A DNA stretch of 64,000 nt from Hydrogenophaga sp. (GCF_030373225.1 NZ_JAUCZG010000010.1:1-64000), one strand, 5' to 3'. Shown: positions 18,746 to 28,884, counted from the stretch's first letter. The notes: a model not told the origin generated them from the letters alone. Translations and numbers: made by a program.

Positions 18746-18769
18746 ATCGCCCTCGGACGGTCGATGGGC

Positions 18770-21517
18770 TCAGCGCTTGAGCAGCACCTTCAACACCGTC
18801 TGAAGGCGTCGGGCGGCCGATGCGTCGAAGCCCGAGGCCAGCACGCCTGCCACATCGTCCACCCAGGTCTCGGCAGGTGCCGCGGCATGACGGCGCGTGA
18901 GCAGTTGCAGTTGCAGCATGCGGCGCTCGCTCAGGTGCTCCGCGGGCGTGGGCACTTCGGCCGCCATTTCCAGACGCAACAAGGTCTCGCCTGGCAAAGC
19001 GGCCGGCGCCCTGGACAGGGCGGCCGACCAGGTGGCGCGGCTGCCGGCGTTCACGCGCGGGCCCAACGCCTGTGCGGTGGGCATCTGCTCGGCATCGCGC
19101 TGTTCCCAGGCGGTCATGAGCTGCGTGAGCACCTCGCCGTGGGCTTGGGCGGCGAGCTTGCGCAGGCTGGCTTCGGCCGACTCGATGGCCTGGCGCTGGG
19201 CGCGGAAAGCCGCATCGCCGAGGCGGGGACCGCGCTGCTCGCGTTCGTCGCGCCAGGGCGCTGCGCCGGCACCGCGCGCATCGCGGGGTCCGCGAGCGTC
19301 GAAGCGACCGGCACCACCGCCCTGGCGGCCGTCGGGGCGGGCGCCACGCGCATCCCGGCCAGCCGGTTCGGCCTTTTTCATGCCGGGACGGTCGTCGCCG
19401 CGCATGGCGACCAGCTTTTTGGGCGGTGCGGCGGGCTTGGCGGGTGCCGCTGGCTCGGCCGTCACCGCCTCGTCGGCCGACGCGGCATCGGCGGGTTCGG
19501 CAGCCGGTTCGGCAACGTCCGCGGCCGGTTCAGCCCCGGCTTCGGCCGGCGCAGCCGGATGGTCCGGTGCGGCTTTCACGGCCGCCGCCGGCGTGGCCTC
19601 GACCGCAGCAGGCCGACCGGCCAGCGCCGATTCAAGTTCCTGCATGGCCGCCCGGATGCGCTGCGCGTCGCCGCTGGCACTGGCCTGTTCCAGCGCACGC
19701 GAGGCATCGAGCACACGCTGGTCGTGGGCGTTGAGCGAGGTCGCGGCCTTCTCGCGCTCGGTGGTCTTGCGGTTGAACGCTTCATCGATGGGCTGGCGAA
19801 ACGCCTCCCAGAGTTTTTGTTCGTGCTTGCGTTCCAGCGGCACCGCATGCGCCTCGGCCTGCCAGCGCTGCTGCAACGCCTTCACCGCGTCGATGCGCAG
19901 CATGGGCGCTGCGCCCAACGCGGTGGCTTCCTCGATCAGCGCCTTGCGACGCGCCGTGCTTTCGGCCTGTGCCGCTTCCAGGCCGGCATGAGCCGCATGC
20001 ATCGCCTCTTTCCACTGCGGCTGCATTTCGGCAAAGGCCTTCTCGCTCATGTGGCCGGCCTCGCGCCAGCGCTCCGAGAACGAATGCAACTCGCGCACCT
20101 GGGCTTTCCAGTCGGTGTTGCCGGCGTGCGCTTCGGTCCAGGCCTTGAGCTCGGCAATGATGGCCAGGCGCTGGCCTTTGTGGGCCTCGGCCTGCTGGCG
20201 CACCTGCACCAGCCAGGTCTCGACCACCTTGTGCGCTTCGGTGCAGGCTTCGTCGAACCGTTTCCACAAGGCGTGGTTGGGCTGCCCCCCCTGGTCGGTG
20301 GTTTTCCACTGATCGCGCAGCCCGCGCAGGGTTTCCTGCATCTTGCGTCCACCCAGGCGCTGGCCTTCGGGCGCCTGCAGCAAGGCTTCGGCCTTCGCCA
20401 CGAGTTCTTCGCGCAGCTGGTCGGCACGCCAGCGCTGCCAGCCCTCGAGTTCACCGGCCTGGCTCAACGCGGCGTGCGCGCGAGCGTCCAGGGCCGGGCT
20501 GACGAAACGGCCGTTGGATTTCAGGAGGGCGCGCACATCGGCGGCGGCCTTGGGCGTGGCCTTGCCGTGGCCTTCGGCGAGTTCGCGCTCCAGCACGTCG
20601 AGCGCGTGGCCGAGCTCGGTCGTCACGCGGGCACGGCGCTCCTGCTGGGCCTGTGTGTCCACCGCGGGCTTCTCGACCGGTGCAGCGGCTTCACCGCCGC
20701 GCGCCACGCGCAACTCGTCGGCCCAGACTGGCACGGCGGGCAATGGCGCCTGCGCGTCGGCATCGGCCGCGACCGCCTGGGCCAGTGCGGCTTCAAAGGC
20801 GTCCCAGACCAGCTGCAGCTGTTTGCGCGAGGCGTCCAGCATGGGCGGAAACTTCACGTCCACGCTGGCCCACTGAGGGTCTTGCGCCAGGCCGCTGGCC
20901 TGTTCCTGCCACTGGGCCACATCGGTCTGCAGCGTCTGCGCACTGTGCTGCGCTTCGCGCCAGGGTTTGGTGGACAGCACCTCGATGCGCTGCGCGATCA
21001 ACACCGCGGCTTCGCGCTCCACCTGCACCCGGTGCTGCAGGTCTTCGATGGCCTTGACGCGTTCGGCCAGCGACTGGCGCAGCGCGGCCAGCGGCTCGCG
21101 CGAGAGCGGCGCGCCCGCGCGCGCGGCGTCGCGCTGCCAGGCCAGGGCATCGGCCAGGTTCAGGCGCGGGTGGTCCAGCAAGGCCTGCGCCTTCTGCGCC
21201 CATTCGACCGACATCTGCTCCTGCGTCTTCAGGCGCTTCTGTTCGTCGAGCTTTTCCTTCAACGGCTTGGCCGCTCCGCGGTCGCGGTTGGCCAGCTCCT
21301 TGTAGACCTCGTTCATCTGGTCCAGACCCGGCTCGGTGGCCAGCCACTCGCGGATGCGTGCGGCGCGTTCGCCCGATGTCGGCGCGGAAAACGCCCCGCC
21401 GGTCACAGCGTCCAGGGGATGGGCCGCAGCGGCGGACTTTGAGGGGGTGGGCGTGTTCACGGCGGGTGGAGAAACTTGAGGGGATGAGGAAGACTTGCGC
21501 AAGGAAAACAGCGACAT
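18770..21517 (-). CDS. DUF349 domain-containing protein, 915 aa
   Basis: A long, soluble, largely alpha-helical protein made of repeated DUF349-type helical segments, each with a Trp-rich core (for example LRDQWKTTDQGGQPNHALWK, LWEAFRQPIDEAFNRKTTER and WKEAMHAAHAGLEAAQAE). An Ala/Pro-rich low-complexity tract with an Arg/Gly patch (around residues 640-770) precedes a C-terminal helical part. The function of DUF349 proteins is not established. The ATG at 21517 is the start after a reading frame shared with other DNA. It ends in a strong terminator and is transcribed alone. Confidence 0.8.
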   Translation of the reverse strand: MSLFSLRKSSSSPQVSPPAVNTPTPSKSAAAAHPLDAVTGGAFSAPTSGERAARIREWLATEPGLDQMNEVYKELANRDRGAAKPLKEKLDEQKRLKTQEQMSVEWAQKAQALLDHPRLNLADALAWQRDAARAGAPLSREPLAALRQSLAERVKAIEDLQHRVQVEREAAVLIAQRIEVLSTKPWREAQHSAQTLQTDVAQWQEQASGLAQDPQWASVDVKFPPMLDASRKQLQLVWDAFEAALAQAVAADADAQAPLPAVPVWADELRVARGGEAAAPVEKPAVDTQAQQERRARVTTELGHALDVLERELAEGHGKATPKAAADVRALLKSNGRFVSPALDARAHAALSQAGELEGWQRWRADQLREELVAKAEALLQAPEGQRLGGRKMQETLRGLRDQWKTTDQGGQPNHALWKRFDEACTEAHKVVETWLVQVRQQAEAHKGQRLAIIAELKAWTEAHAGNTDWKAQVRELHSFSERWREAGHMSEKAFAEMQPQWKEAMHAAHAGLEAAQAESTARRKALIEEATALGAAPMLRIDAVKALQQRWQAEAHAVPLERKHEQKLWEAFRQPIDEAFNRKTTEREKAATSLNAHDQRVLDASRALEQASASGDAQRIRAAMQELESALAGRPAAVEATPAAAVKAAPDHPAAPAEAGAEPAADVAEPAAEPADAASADEAVTAEPAAPAKPAAPPKKLVAMRGDDRPGMKKAEPAGRDARGARPDGRQGGGAGRFDARGPRDARGAGAAPWRDEREQRGPRLGDAAFRAQRQAIESAEASLRKLAAQAHGEVLTQLMTAWEQRDAEQMPTAQALGPRVNAGSRATWSAALSRAPAALPGETLLRLEMAAEVPTPAEHLSERRMLQLQLLTRRHAAAPAETWVDDVAGVLASGFDASAARRLQTVLKVLLKR

Positions 21518-21638
21518 GGAAGCGTCAGTTCGATCAGGACAGGGGCTGCGCCAGAGCGGCGCGGCAAACCGGTATTGTCGCCGCTGTTCGCCGCCGGCGT
21601 GCCTGGCCGGCCCGGCGGGGCGCTGGCGGGCCGCGTGA

Positions 21639-24600
21639 TCAGCGAGGCGCCAGCCGGAGTTCGGCCTGCGGCCGCCAGCCTTCCCCCTGCCGGACCAGTT
21701 GCGGTGCGCCCAGAAACATGCGGTCTTCGGGCAACGACCGGCTGGCCAGAAAGTCCTTGACCGCCTGGCCACGCGCCACGGCGAGATCGCGCAGCGCGTC
21801 GGACGTGACCGGTATCGAGGCCAGCAGCAGCGCCTCCATGTCGGACTGTGGAATGTCCTTGACGATGCCGATGAGGTTGCGCGGTTTGGGCATGTCGGCG
21901 CGGCGGTAAACCTCCTTGAGCAGCGCGGGGTATTCCTCGGCGCCCACGGCCAGCACGTCGGGGATCGGCTGGCCGTTGCGCGCCAGCAGCCGGCGTTTTT
22001 CGGCCAGCAGACGCGCCTCCAGCTGAACGCGCTGGTAGCCGCTGCGTTCGGCCTCCAGATCGCTGTGTCCCACCACCGTGATCTGCAGCGCAGGGCGCTC
22101 GGCGAGGGCCTTGGCCACCGATGCCAGCTGTTGCCGGGTCTCGGCCGCCAGCACCGCGCTGCCGGGAGCAAACGCCACCTGCCCGGGCGACTCGGCACCT
22201 CCACCGAACGCACTGGCGATCAAGGAAAACGGTGCCGTCAGGGCCTTGCCGATCAGGTTGAAGATGAGCTTGAAGATGATGGGTGCCAGTCGAAACTGCG
22301 GGTCGTTGATGGAGCCGCTCACCGGCAGGTTGATGTCGATCACGCCGTTGCGGTCGGCCAGCAGCGCCACCGCCAGCTTCACCGGCAGGTTGGGCGCCTC
22401 GCTGCCGGCCACACGCTCGCCGAAGCTCAATTGGTTGAGGACGATCTGGTTGCTGGCGCTGAGCTGGCCATCGGGATCGATCCGGTAGGCCACGTCCACG
22501 CTGAGCTTGCCGCGCTCGATGCCGTAACCGGCGTACTTGACCGTGTAGGGAGACAGCGGGGGCAGCTCCAGATGGCGCACGCGACCCTGGATGTCCAGTG
22601 CGAGCGGCTGGGCCAGCGGGTTGAGCCGGCCCTCGATCTCGAGAGCGGCCGTGCCCTCGGCGCGTCCGCGCAGGGACAAGGCGGCCAGTTCGGGTGCGGT
22701 TCCCGCGGCTTGCCCATTCGAAAATGCACCCAGGCTGCCGGTGAGCTCGCTCAGCGTGGACGTGTAGTTCGGCTTGATGAAGCGGTCGGAAAACAGCACG
22801 CGGCCGTTGACCAGGCTGATCGGGCCCAGCCCGATCCCGGGCGCAGGACCGCCTGCGGCGGCATCGGCCTGCGCAGGAACATCGCCAGCGGGCAACTGCT
22901 GCGAAGGCTTCAGAAGGCCCTGCAGGTTGATCTTGCCGGCCTCGTCGATGATCACCCGCGCGAAGTAGTCGCTCAGCACGGTCTCACGCACCCTCAGCTG
23001 GGTGGATCGCCCGGGCGACATCGCCAGTTGCAGGCCGCGCACCTGCAAGGATTTCCAGGCCAGCAGGTCTTCGGCGGGCGACAAGGTGTTGGCACTCAAA
23101 TCGTCCAGCGCAGCGTCTCCCTCCAGCTGGAGCGCCAGCGCACCGTCTGCCAGGCCGCCTTGCACCCGGCCGCGGTAGCTCGCGTCAGCGCGCAGCAATT
23201 CGAGGTTGAGCCGGTCCGCGACATACGGCACCAGCGCATGCGCGGGCAGGCGCTCGAGCTCGGTACGGGCATCCAGCCGCAGGCCCGCTCCGCCCGCTGT
23301 AGCGGGTTCGGGCAGGCGCAAGGCACCGGTGAGCACGACCTGGCCGGGCGCGACCGGGCTGGACGGGCCTGATCCCACCCGCGCCCGGACCGACAAGGCC
23401 ATGTCCTTCTGCCCGGCATCGAACGGGCGAAGGTCTTTCAGGTCCAGTTGCAGGTTGGTGATGTCCAGCGTCACAGGCTCGGCGGGCAGGCGGTCCACGA
23501 ATCCCAGTGAACCGCCGGAGACCTGCAGCCTGGCCAGGCCCACCCGCCACGGTGCCGCTTCTGCAGCCGGGGCCTTGACCGCCTGCCGGTCTTTGGGCGC
23601 TGGCAACCGCCAGGACTCGAACATCCAGGCGCCGTCGTGCCCGCGCTCCAGCGGCAGGCGAGGCTGGGTCAGGGTCAGGCCGCCGACCTCGGCGCTTCGC
23701 TGGACAAGATCCACCTGCAGGTCGTCGATCAGCAGGCGCTTCAGGCTGGCCAGAGGCTGGCGGGCCGGGCCCAGCACCAGATCGTTCACGTCGATGCGAC
23801 CACCCAGCAGCTTCAACACCGCGGCCTGATCGCCCTGCGGGGCCCGCCATTCGATGCGGCCGTGCGCGCCGACCCGCCCGTCCAGGGCCGGCTGCATCGC
23901 TCCCTTCATATAAGAGGAGAAACGCCTCAGGGCGATCTCTCCCAGAAAGAGCTCGGCCTGCGCGGCAGCGTCGGTGACGGAACCCTTCACGCCGACCTCG
24001 CTTGAACCGAGGCCGGCCGACACCTCGAACGGCACGGGCGCGCGCACCGGCCAGCTCAGTCCACTGGCTTGCACGCGCACAGCCTCCAGCACCTCCGTGG
24101 CCATCGGTTGCACCGCTTCGTCCCGCCAGTGGATGCGCCCCCGCTCGAGGTCCAGCCGGCCCAGCACGAGCTCCCACGGCACTGAGGCAGCGGCGGGCGC
24201 CTGAACGGTCGGCGCCGGCTGGTGAGGCGGCACAAGACCTGCGGCCAGGCGCACGAGGTTGATCTGCCCCCGGGTATCGCGAGAGAGGTTCAGGCTGGGC
24301 GCTGCCAACTCGATGGCCGCCAGATCGACCCGCCGGGCCAGGGGTTCGACCCGGTTGAGTCGGACGCCCAGGCGCTCCCAGGACAACACGCCGGCGGCTT
24401 CGCCACCGACCGACCGCTCCACCACCTTCAGCCCCGACAGCGCCACATCGCCCGAGAGCCACACCTGCGGCGCATCGCGCTGCAAAAAAGCCAGTTTCAG
24501 GTCGAGGCTCAGGACACCCGCCTCGGGCTTGACGGGCCAGGCAGCGGGCCAGTAAGGGAAGTACGGGGCCAGATCCAGCGCGGGAATGCTCAGCGTGGCG

Positions 24601-25274
24601 TCGGTCTCGCGGTGCGCCGCAAACGGCGTGCTGGAAGCCTTCGAATCAAAAGCGCTGCCGTTGAGTTCGAAAGCCAGCCGCGGCTCGGTCACCACCTCCC
24701 GGCGCGACGCCAGGTTGCTGAGAAACGGCACGCTCAGAGTCAGTCCCCGCAGGCGGTGGGTTGCCCCCACCGGGTCATCCACGAAGGTGAATTCACCGCC
24801 GGCAAGCGCCAGGTTGAAAAGGGCAAACCGCGCCGGTTCGCTCCGGTCATCGGACGCTGGTGCGTTCAGGCGCTGCAGGATGTCGTCCACGTCGTAGCGG
24901 CCACCCCCCAGATGGCGCAAGGCCAGGCGCGGCTGCTCGATCTGGAGGGCATCGATCACGGGCGCGAGCCGCAGGAGCGACTGCAACTCGGCGTTGACGT
25001 ACAGACGGGCCACCGACAACTGCTCCGCCGGGCCCTGCGCGGCAGCCACGCGCAAGCCCTCCACGACCAGTTCCAGCGACCAGGGCCGAAAGTCCACCCG
25101 CTGAACCGTCACGCCGCGCCCCAACAGTTCGCTGGCCTGCTTTTGCAACTGCCATTTCAGGAGCACCGGCACGACAAGCCAGGTGATCAGCCACAACAGC
25201 ATCACACCCACGAGGGTCCAGGCGAAGCGCCTGAACCAGGATTTGCCAGGCGTTTGGGTCGGTCGGCTGCTCAT
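21639..25274 (-). CDS. DUF748 / AsmA-like envelope protein with OmpA-like end, 1211 aa
   Basis: A very large protein anchored by one N-terminal membrane segment (WTLVGVMLLWLITWLVVPVLL, residues about 19-40), the rest periplasmic. The long beta-rich repeats (for example LEGDAALDDLS, INLPVSGSINDPQFRLAPII) fit the AsmA/YhdP/TamB lipid-transfer superfamily, in the DUF748 group. The C-terminal 180 residues contain OmpA-like pieces (FAPGSAVLAAETRQQLASVA, ITVVGHSD, ARGQAVKDFLASRSLPEDR) that could bind peptidoglycan. Members of this superfamily move phospholipid or scaffold the envelope; the exact job here is not shown. Confidence 0.85.
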   Translation of the reverse strand: MSSRPTQTPGKSWFRRFAWTLVGVMLLWLITWLVVPVLLKWQLQKQASELLGRGVTVQRVDFRPWSLELVVEGLRVAAAQGPAEQLSVARLYVNAELQSLLRLAPVIDALQIEQPRLALRHLGGGRYDVDDILQRLNAPASDDRSEPARFALFNLALAGGEFTFVDDPVGATHRLRGLTLSVPFLSNLASRREVVTEPRLAFELNGSAFDSKASSTPFAAHRETDATLSIPALDLAPYFPYWPAAWPVKPEAGVLSLDLKLAFLQRDAPQVWLSGDVALSGLKVVERSVGGEAAGVLSWERLGVRLNRVEPLARRVDLAAIELAAPSLNLSRDTRGQINLVRLAAGLVPPHQPAPTVQAPAAASVPWELVLGRLDLERGRIHWRDEAVQPMATEVLEAVRVQASGLSWPVRAPVPFEVSAGLGSSEVGVKGSVTDAAAQAELFLGEIALRRFSSYMKGAMQPALDGRVGAHGRIEWRAPQGDQAAVLKLLGGRIDVNDLVLGPARQPLASLKRLLIDDLQVDLVQRSAEVGGLTLTQPRLPLERGHDGAWMFESWRLPAPKDRQAVKAPAAEAAPWRVGLARLQVSGGSLGFVDRLPAEPVTLDITNLQLDLKDLRPFDAGQKDMALSVRARVGSGPSSPVAPGQVVLTGALRLPEPATAGGAGLRLDARTELERLPAHALVPYVADRLNLELLRADASYRGRVQGGLADGALALQLEGDAALDDLSANTLSPAEDLLAWKSLQVRGLQLAMSPGRSTQLRVRETVLSDYFARVIIDEAGKINLQGLLKPSQQLPAGDVPAQADAAAGGPAPGIGLGPISLVNGRVLFSDRFIKPNYTSTLSELTGSLGAFSNGQAAGTAPELAALSLRGRAEGTAALEIEGRLNPLAQPLALDIQGRVRHLELPPLSPYTVKYAGYGIERGKLSVDVAYRIDPDGQLSASNQIVLNQLSFGERVAGSEAPNLPVKLAVALLADRNGVIDINLPVSGSINDPQFRLAPIIFKLIFNLIGKALTAPFSLIASAFGGGAESPGQVAFAPGSAVLAAETRQQLASVAKALAERPALQITVVGHSDLEAERSGYQRVQLEARLLAEKRRLLARNGQPIPDVLAVGAEEYPALLKEVYRRADMPKPRNLIGIVKDIPQSDMEALLLASIPVTSDALRDLAVARGQAVKDFLASRSLPEDRMFLGAPQLVRQGEGWRPQAELRLAPR

Positions 25275-25354
25275 GGGAATGCGGGCGGGGGTTGGCGGTC
25301 TTTCCAGTGTCTGCGAACTCGCTCACCGCTGCACGGCCTCGGCAGATCGAACCC

Positions 25355-25394
25355 CGAAAACAAGAAACCCCGGCAAACAGGGTCTGCCGGGGTT
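25355..25394 (-). terminator. Rho-independent terminator after the candidate small gene
   Basis: A 10-bp stem, AACCCCGGCA (25366-25375 on the plus strand) with TGCCGGGGTT (25385-25394). On the minus strand the stem is followed by TCTTGTTTTC. It lies 17 bases after the stop of the 26-residue frame at 25412-25492, which has no other gene upstream on that strand for hundreds of bases. Confidence 0.75.
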
Positions 25395-25411
25395 GACGGC
25401 GGGCTTGATGC

Positions 25412-25492
25412 TCATGCCGTCTGTTTTGGCGGAGGGAGTTTGATGTCTCTCCAGCCTGGAAGCAACAGATTGCTCCCGTTGGGGGCCGTCAT
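25412..25492 (-). CDS. Candidate small protein, 26 aa, with own ribosome site and terminator
   Basis: A minus-strand frame ATG...TGA encoding a 26-residue peptide that begins MTAPNGSNLLLPGW and ends LPPPKQTA. GGAG lies seven bases before the ATG, an optimal distance, and a strong intrinsic terminator lies 17 bases past the stop. The rest of the 715-base gap between the DUF748 and transglycosylase genes is empty. The peptide has no membrane segment; it is rich in Pro with one Trp. No promoter convinced me. I do not recognise a family. It could instead be a leader peptide or part of a small RNA. Confidence 0.5.
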   Translation of the reverse strand: MTAPNGSNLLLPGWRDIKLPPPKQTA

Positions 25493-25989
25493 GCGGAGAC
25501 TCCGCTGGGTCGGCTGCTGCCAGTCATCACAACCGGCAAGCGCAGCGTACTCCGACACCACGGATGGCGCAATGCGGCTGGACCGGATCGACCATGAAGC
25601 TTTTCAATCGCGGTCCGGCGACCCATTCCGGGGGGCCGAAACCCGGTTTTGCGATTTGAAAGGTCGGTGCGAGCCGACAAACGGCGGTTTGTGGCCCGCA
25701 CCGCCGCAAGCCTTGCAGGCGCTGGCTTTCTCGCTAGCGAAGCGCTTGAGCGGTCAATTGAAACCGTTTGTTTATAACCAAAAGCATCTTTAAACAGCGT
25801 TCTAAACATTGACCCGGCATTTATCTCCGCCTACCATCCGGCGACTTTGCCCACTCTCAAGGGTAAACCCCGACCGCAGCCCCCACGGGCCAGGTCGAGC
25901 GCCAGACCCGACGGGTCCGGCCTTCGACTGCGATCCCAGTCGGCGAGGCCGCATGTTGACGCGGCACACGCCATGAACGGAGCGAAACC
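25493..25989. other. Intergenic region, no supported large gene
   Basis: It holds the upstream part of the small candidate gene and an AT-rich stretch near 25765-25830, then a plausible promoter for the transglycosylase. Longer open frames crossing it (such as minus-strand 25489-25809) lack ribosome sites, domains and normal composition. Confidence 0.5.
25809..25837 (+). promoter_or_regulatory. Predicted sigma-70 promoter for lytic transglycosylase gene
   Basis: TTGACC (25809-25814), a 17-base spacer and TACCAT (25832-25837) match the sigma-70 pattern, about 150 bases before the ATG at 25990. The prediction rests on motif and spacing only. Confidence 0.45.
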
Positions 25990-26880
25990 ATGACGACTTT
26001 CCATGCGCCACCCAAGAACACCTCAGGTGTCGTGGCATCCATCAAGACCACGCTGGCCGACACCTACCGTGGATTCCTCGACATCACGCACAACAGCGTG
26101 GCCTTGCTGGGCACGCTGTTCGCCGTCGGCCTGATCGTGCTGAGCGCGCGTGGCGATTTGCGCCAGAGCGCCGAGCAGCAGTTGCTGGGCTGGCTGCTGC
26201 AGCGCCAGGAAGCCGCCGCCGACGTGCCCCTGATCGCGGTGGAGCCCACCGCCATCGACCGGGTGACGGCCGCGGATCCGGGCGATCTGCCCAAGCAGCA
26301 GGCCAACGTGACCTACTGGCTCAGCCGCAAGTACCGCGTGGCCCCGGAGCCACTGGGCGCCCTGGTGGCCGAGGCCTTCGAGATCGGCGAGAAGGCCAAG
26401 CTCGACCCCACGCTCATCCTGGCCGTCATGGCCATTGAATCCCGCTTCAATCCGTTCGCCCAGAGCCCGGTGGGTGCCCAAGGCCTGATGCAGGTGCTCA
26501 CGCGCGTGCACACCGACAAGTACGAGGACTTTGGCGGCCAACTCGCCGCTTTCGACCCGGTGTCCAATCTTCGCGTGGGCGTGCGGGTCCTGCAGGACTG
26601 CATCAAGCGGGCAGGCTCCGTCGAAGGGGGTTTGCGCCTGTATGTGGGTGCGGTCACGACCGACGGCAGCTGGTACATCAACAAGGTGATGGCCGAGCAC
26701 ATGCGCATCCAGAGCGTGGCCCTGGGCAAACCCCTGCAACGCTACGTGCCTCCCGCACGCACCGTCAATGTGGTCGCGCCGGCCGAGCCGGCTCCCGTGG
26801 TGGCGCCAGGCACCGAGATCGAGGCGGGCCCTGCGGCGCCCGCGGCCACTCCGGCATCGGCCCCCATCGCACAGTCCTGA
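25990..26880 (+). CDS. Membrane-anchored lytic transglycosylase (SLT family), 296 aa
   Basis: Cleaves peptidoglycan glycan strands. An N-terminal membrane segment (SVALLGTLFAVGLIVLSA, about residues 36-54) anchors a periplasmic SLT domain with the catalytic Glu in AVMAIESRFNPFAQSPVGAQ (about residue 152) and GLMQV, then GLRLYVGAV. The C-terminal 40 residues are an Ala/Pro-rich tail. It stands alone between a predicted promoter and glyA. Partners in wall remodelling are not visible next to it. Confidence 0.88.
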   Translation: MTTFHAPPKNTSGVVASIKTTLADTYRGFLDITHNSVALLGTLFAVGLIVLSARGDLRQSAEQQLLGWLLQRQEAAADVPLIAVEPTAIDRVTAADPGDLPKQQANVTYWLSRKYRVAPEPLGALVAEAFEIGEKAKLDPTLILAVMAIESRFNPFAQSPVGAQGLMQVLTRVHTDKYEDFGGQLAAFDPVSNLRVGVRVLQDCIKRAGSVEGGLRLYVGAVTTDGSWYINKVMAEHMRIQSVALGKPLQRYVPPARTVNVVAPAEPAPVVAPGTEIEAGPAAPAATPASAPIAQS

Positions 26881-27171
26881 GCATCTGTCGCCGGCGCACA
26901 CCGCGCGCCGGGATTTGCTCCGCAGGCATGCCCTTCGCCTGCCCCTCGGCTAAACTCGCCGGGTACGCAACTGGCGATAGGCGCGCAGCGCCCGGAACTG
27001 TCCGGGCCAGCTGCCGCTGACGTGGCCCCCCTGCCCGATCACTCCCCTCTCGATCCGCGGCCGGGACAACCACTGGGAAGCGTGCCGCCCCCATCGAAAG
27101 AGCGGGGCGTTCAGCCGTTCGCCTGGGCAGCCCTTGTCAATGCGCAAGGATTCACCTCTTGAAGGACTGCC

Positions 27172-28416
27172 ATGTTCGACCGCAACATTCTCATCGAGCA
27201 AACCGACCCCGAGCTGCACGCAGCCATCCAGGCTGAAAACACACGCCAGGAACACCACATCGAGCTGATCGCCAGTGAGAACTACGCCTCACCCGCGGTG
27301 ATGGCGGCCCAGGGCACGCAGCTCACCAACAAATACGCCGAGGGCTACCCCGGCAAACGTTATTACGGCGGCTGCGAGTTCGTCGACATTGCCGAACAGC
27401 TGGCCATCGACCGGGTCAAGCAGATCTTCGGTGCGGATGCAGCGAACGTTCAGCCCCACTGTGGCGCCTCGGCCAACGAAGCCGTGTTCCTGGCCTTTCT
27501 GAAACCCGGCGACACCATCATGGGCATGAGCCTGGCCGAAGGCGGCCACCTCACGCACGGCATGGCCCTCAACATGAGCGGCAAGTGGTTCAACGTGGTG
27601 TCCTACGGTCTCAACGAGAAGGAAGAGATCGACTACGACGCCATGGAGCGCAAGGCCCACGAGAGCCGCCCCAAGCTGATCATCGCGGGCGCTTCCGCCT
27701 ACAGCCTGCGCATCGACTTTGAGCGCTTCGCCAGGGTGGCCCGGGACGTCGGTGCCATCTTCCTGGTCGACATGGCACACTACGCCGGCCTGATCGCCGC
27801 TGGCGTCTATCCGAATCCGGTACCGCACGCCGATGTCGTCACATCGACCACGCACAAGAGCCTGCGCGGACCTCGGGGCGGCATCATCCTGATGAAGGCC
27901 CAACACGAAAAAGCGATCAACAGCGCCATCTTCCCCGGGCTTCAGGGCGGTCCCCTGATGCATGTCATTGCCGCCAAGGCAGTGGCGTTCAAGGAAGCAC
28001 TTGCCCCGGAATTCAAGGCATATCAGCAGCAAGTGTTGACAAATGCACACATCGTCGCCGAAACGCTGGTATCACGCGGACTTCGAATCGTCAGTGGACG
28101 CACCGAGAGCCACGTCATGCTGGTGGATCTTCGCGCCAAGGGCATCACCGGCAAGGAAGCCGAAGCGGTGCTGGGCAGTGCCCACATGACCATCAACAAG
28201 AACGCCATCCCCAACGATCCCGAGAAGCCGATGGTGACCAGCGGCGTGCGCATCGGCACCCCCGCCATGACCACGCGCGGCTTCAAGGACGAAGAAGCGC
28301 GCGCCACCGCCCACCTGATTGCCGACGTACTCGACAACCCGCGTGACGCAGCCAACATCGATGCGGTGCGCGCCAAGGTCAACGCCCTGACGGCCCGCTT
28401 CCCCGTTTACCGCTGA
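27172..28416 (+). CDS. glyA: Serine hydroxymethyltransferase, 414 aa
   Basis: A PLP enzyme that interconverts serine and glycine while charging tetrahydrofolate with a one-carbon unit. The PLP lysine is in [16 protein letters not shown] (about residue 229). [34 protein letters not shown] and [11 protein letters not shown] are standard. Length is typical (about 415). AAGGA lies upstream of the ATG. The 291 bases before it (26881-27171) hold no gene that I can support and no riboswitch I could recognise. nrdR follows after 18 bases, a common pairing in this group. Confidence 0.97.
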   Translation: MFDRNILIEQTDPELHAAIQAENTRQEHHIELIASENYASPAVMAAQGTQLTNKYAEGYPGKRYYGGCEFVDIAEQLAIDRVKQIFGADAANVQPHCGASANEAVFLAFLKPGDTIMGMSLAEGGHLTHGMALNMSGKWFNVVSYGLNEKEEIDYDAMERKAHESRPKLIIAGASAYSLRIDFERFARVARDVGAIFLVDMAHYAGLIAAGVYPNPVPHADVVTSTTHKSLRGPRGGIILMKAQHEKAINSAIFPGLQGGPLMHVIAAKAVAFKEALAPEFKAYQQQVLTNAHIVAETLVSRGLRIVSGRTESHVMLVDLRAKGITGKEAEAVLGSAHMTINKNAIPNDPEKPMVTSGVRIGTPAMTTRGFKDEEARATAHLIADVLDNPRDAANIDAVRAKVNALTARFPVYR

Positions 28417-28434
28417 GTCTGCGAGCCCGGCGCG

Positions 28435-28884
28435 ATGAAATGCCCCTTCTGCGGCCATCTCGAAACCCAGGTGGTGGAAACCCGCGTGTCGGAAGACGCG
28501 GACTTCATTCGTCGCCGGCGCCAGTGCGGCCATTGCGAGAAGCGATTCACCACCTACGAACGCCCCGAAGTGAGCTTTCCGGCGGTGGTGAAAAAGGACG
28601 GGCGCCGGGTGGACTACATCCCGGCCAAGCTGCGTGCCTCGTTCGCCCTGGCCTTGCGCAAACGCCCCGTGAGCACCGAGCAGGTGGATGCCGCGATCGA
28701 GCGCATCGAGGAAAAACTGCTCAACCTGGGTGCCCGGGAAGTGCCGGCCACCCGGCTGGGCGAGATGGTGATGCGCGAACTCAAGAAGCTGGACAAGGTG
28801 GCCTACGTGCGCTTTGCCAGCGTCTATCGCAGCTTCGAGGACATCGACGAATTTCGCGCTCTGGTGGATGAAGTCCAGCGCTGA
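28435..28884 (+). CDS. nrdR: Transcriptional repressor NrdR, 149 aa
   Basis: Represses ribonucleotide reductase genes according to ATP/dATP levels. A zinc ribbon is formed by CPFC (3-6) and CGHC (31-34), followed by an ATP-cone domain ([20 protein letters not shown] to [16 protein letters not shown]). Length matches the family (about 150). It lies directly after glyA. The type IV pilus cluster begins 278 bases later. Confidence 0.97.
   Translation: MKCPFCGHLETQVVETRVSEDADFIRRRRQCGHCEKRFTTYERPEVSFPAVVKKDGRRVDYIPAKLRASFALALRKRPVSTEQVDAAIERIEEKLLNLGAREVPATRLGEMVMRELKKLDKVAYVRFASVYRSFEDIDEFRALVDEVQR

Noticed and set aside
18764..25793. Very long plus-strand frames (18764-21442, 21699-23372, 24222-25793)
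   Set aside because: They are antisense shadows of the DUF349 and DUF748 genes in high-GC DNA. Neither carries a recognisable domain.
25489..25809. 106-residue minus-strand frame in the gap before the transglycosylase
   Set aside because: No ribosome site, no domain and an odd composition. The smaller frame at 25412-25492 has far better signals.
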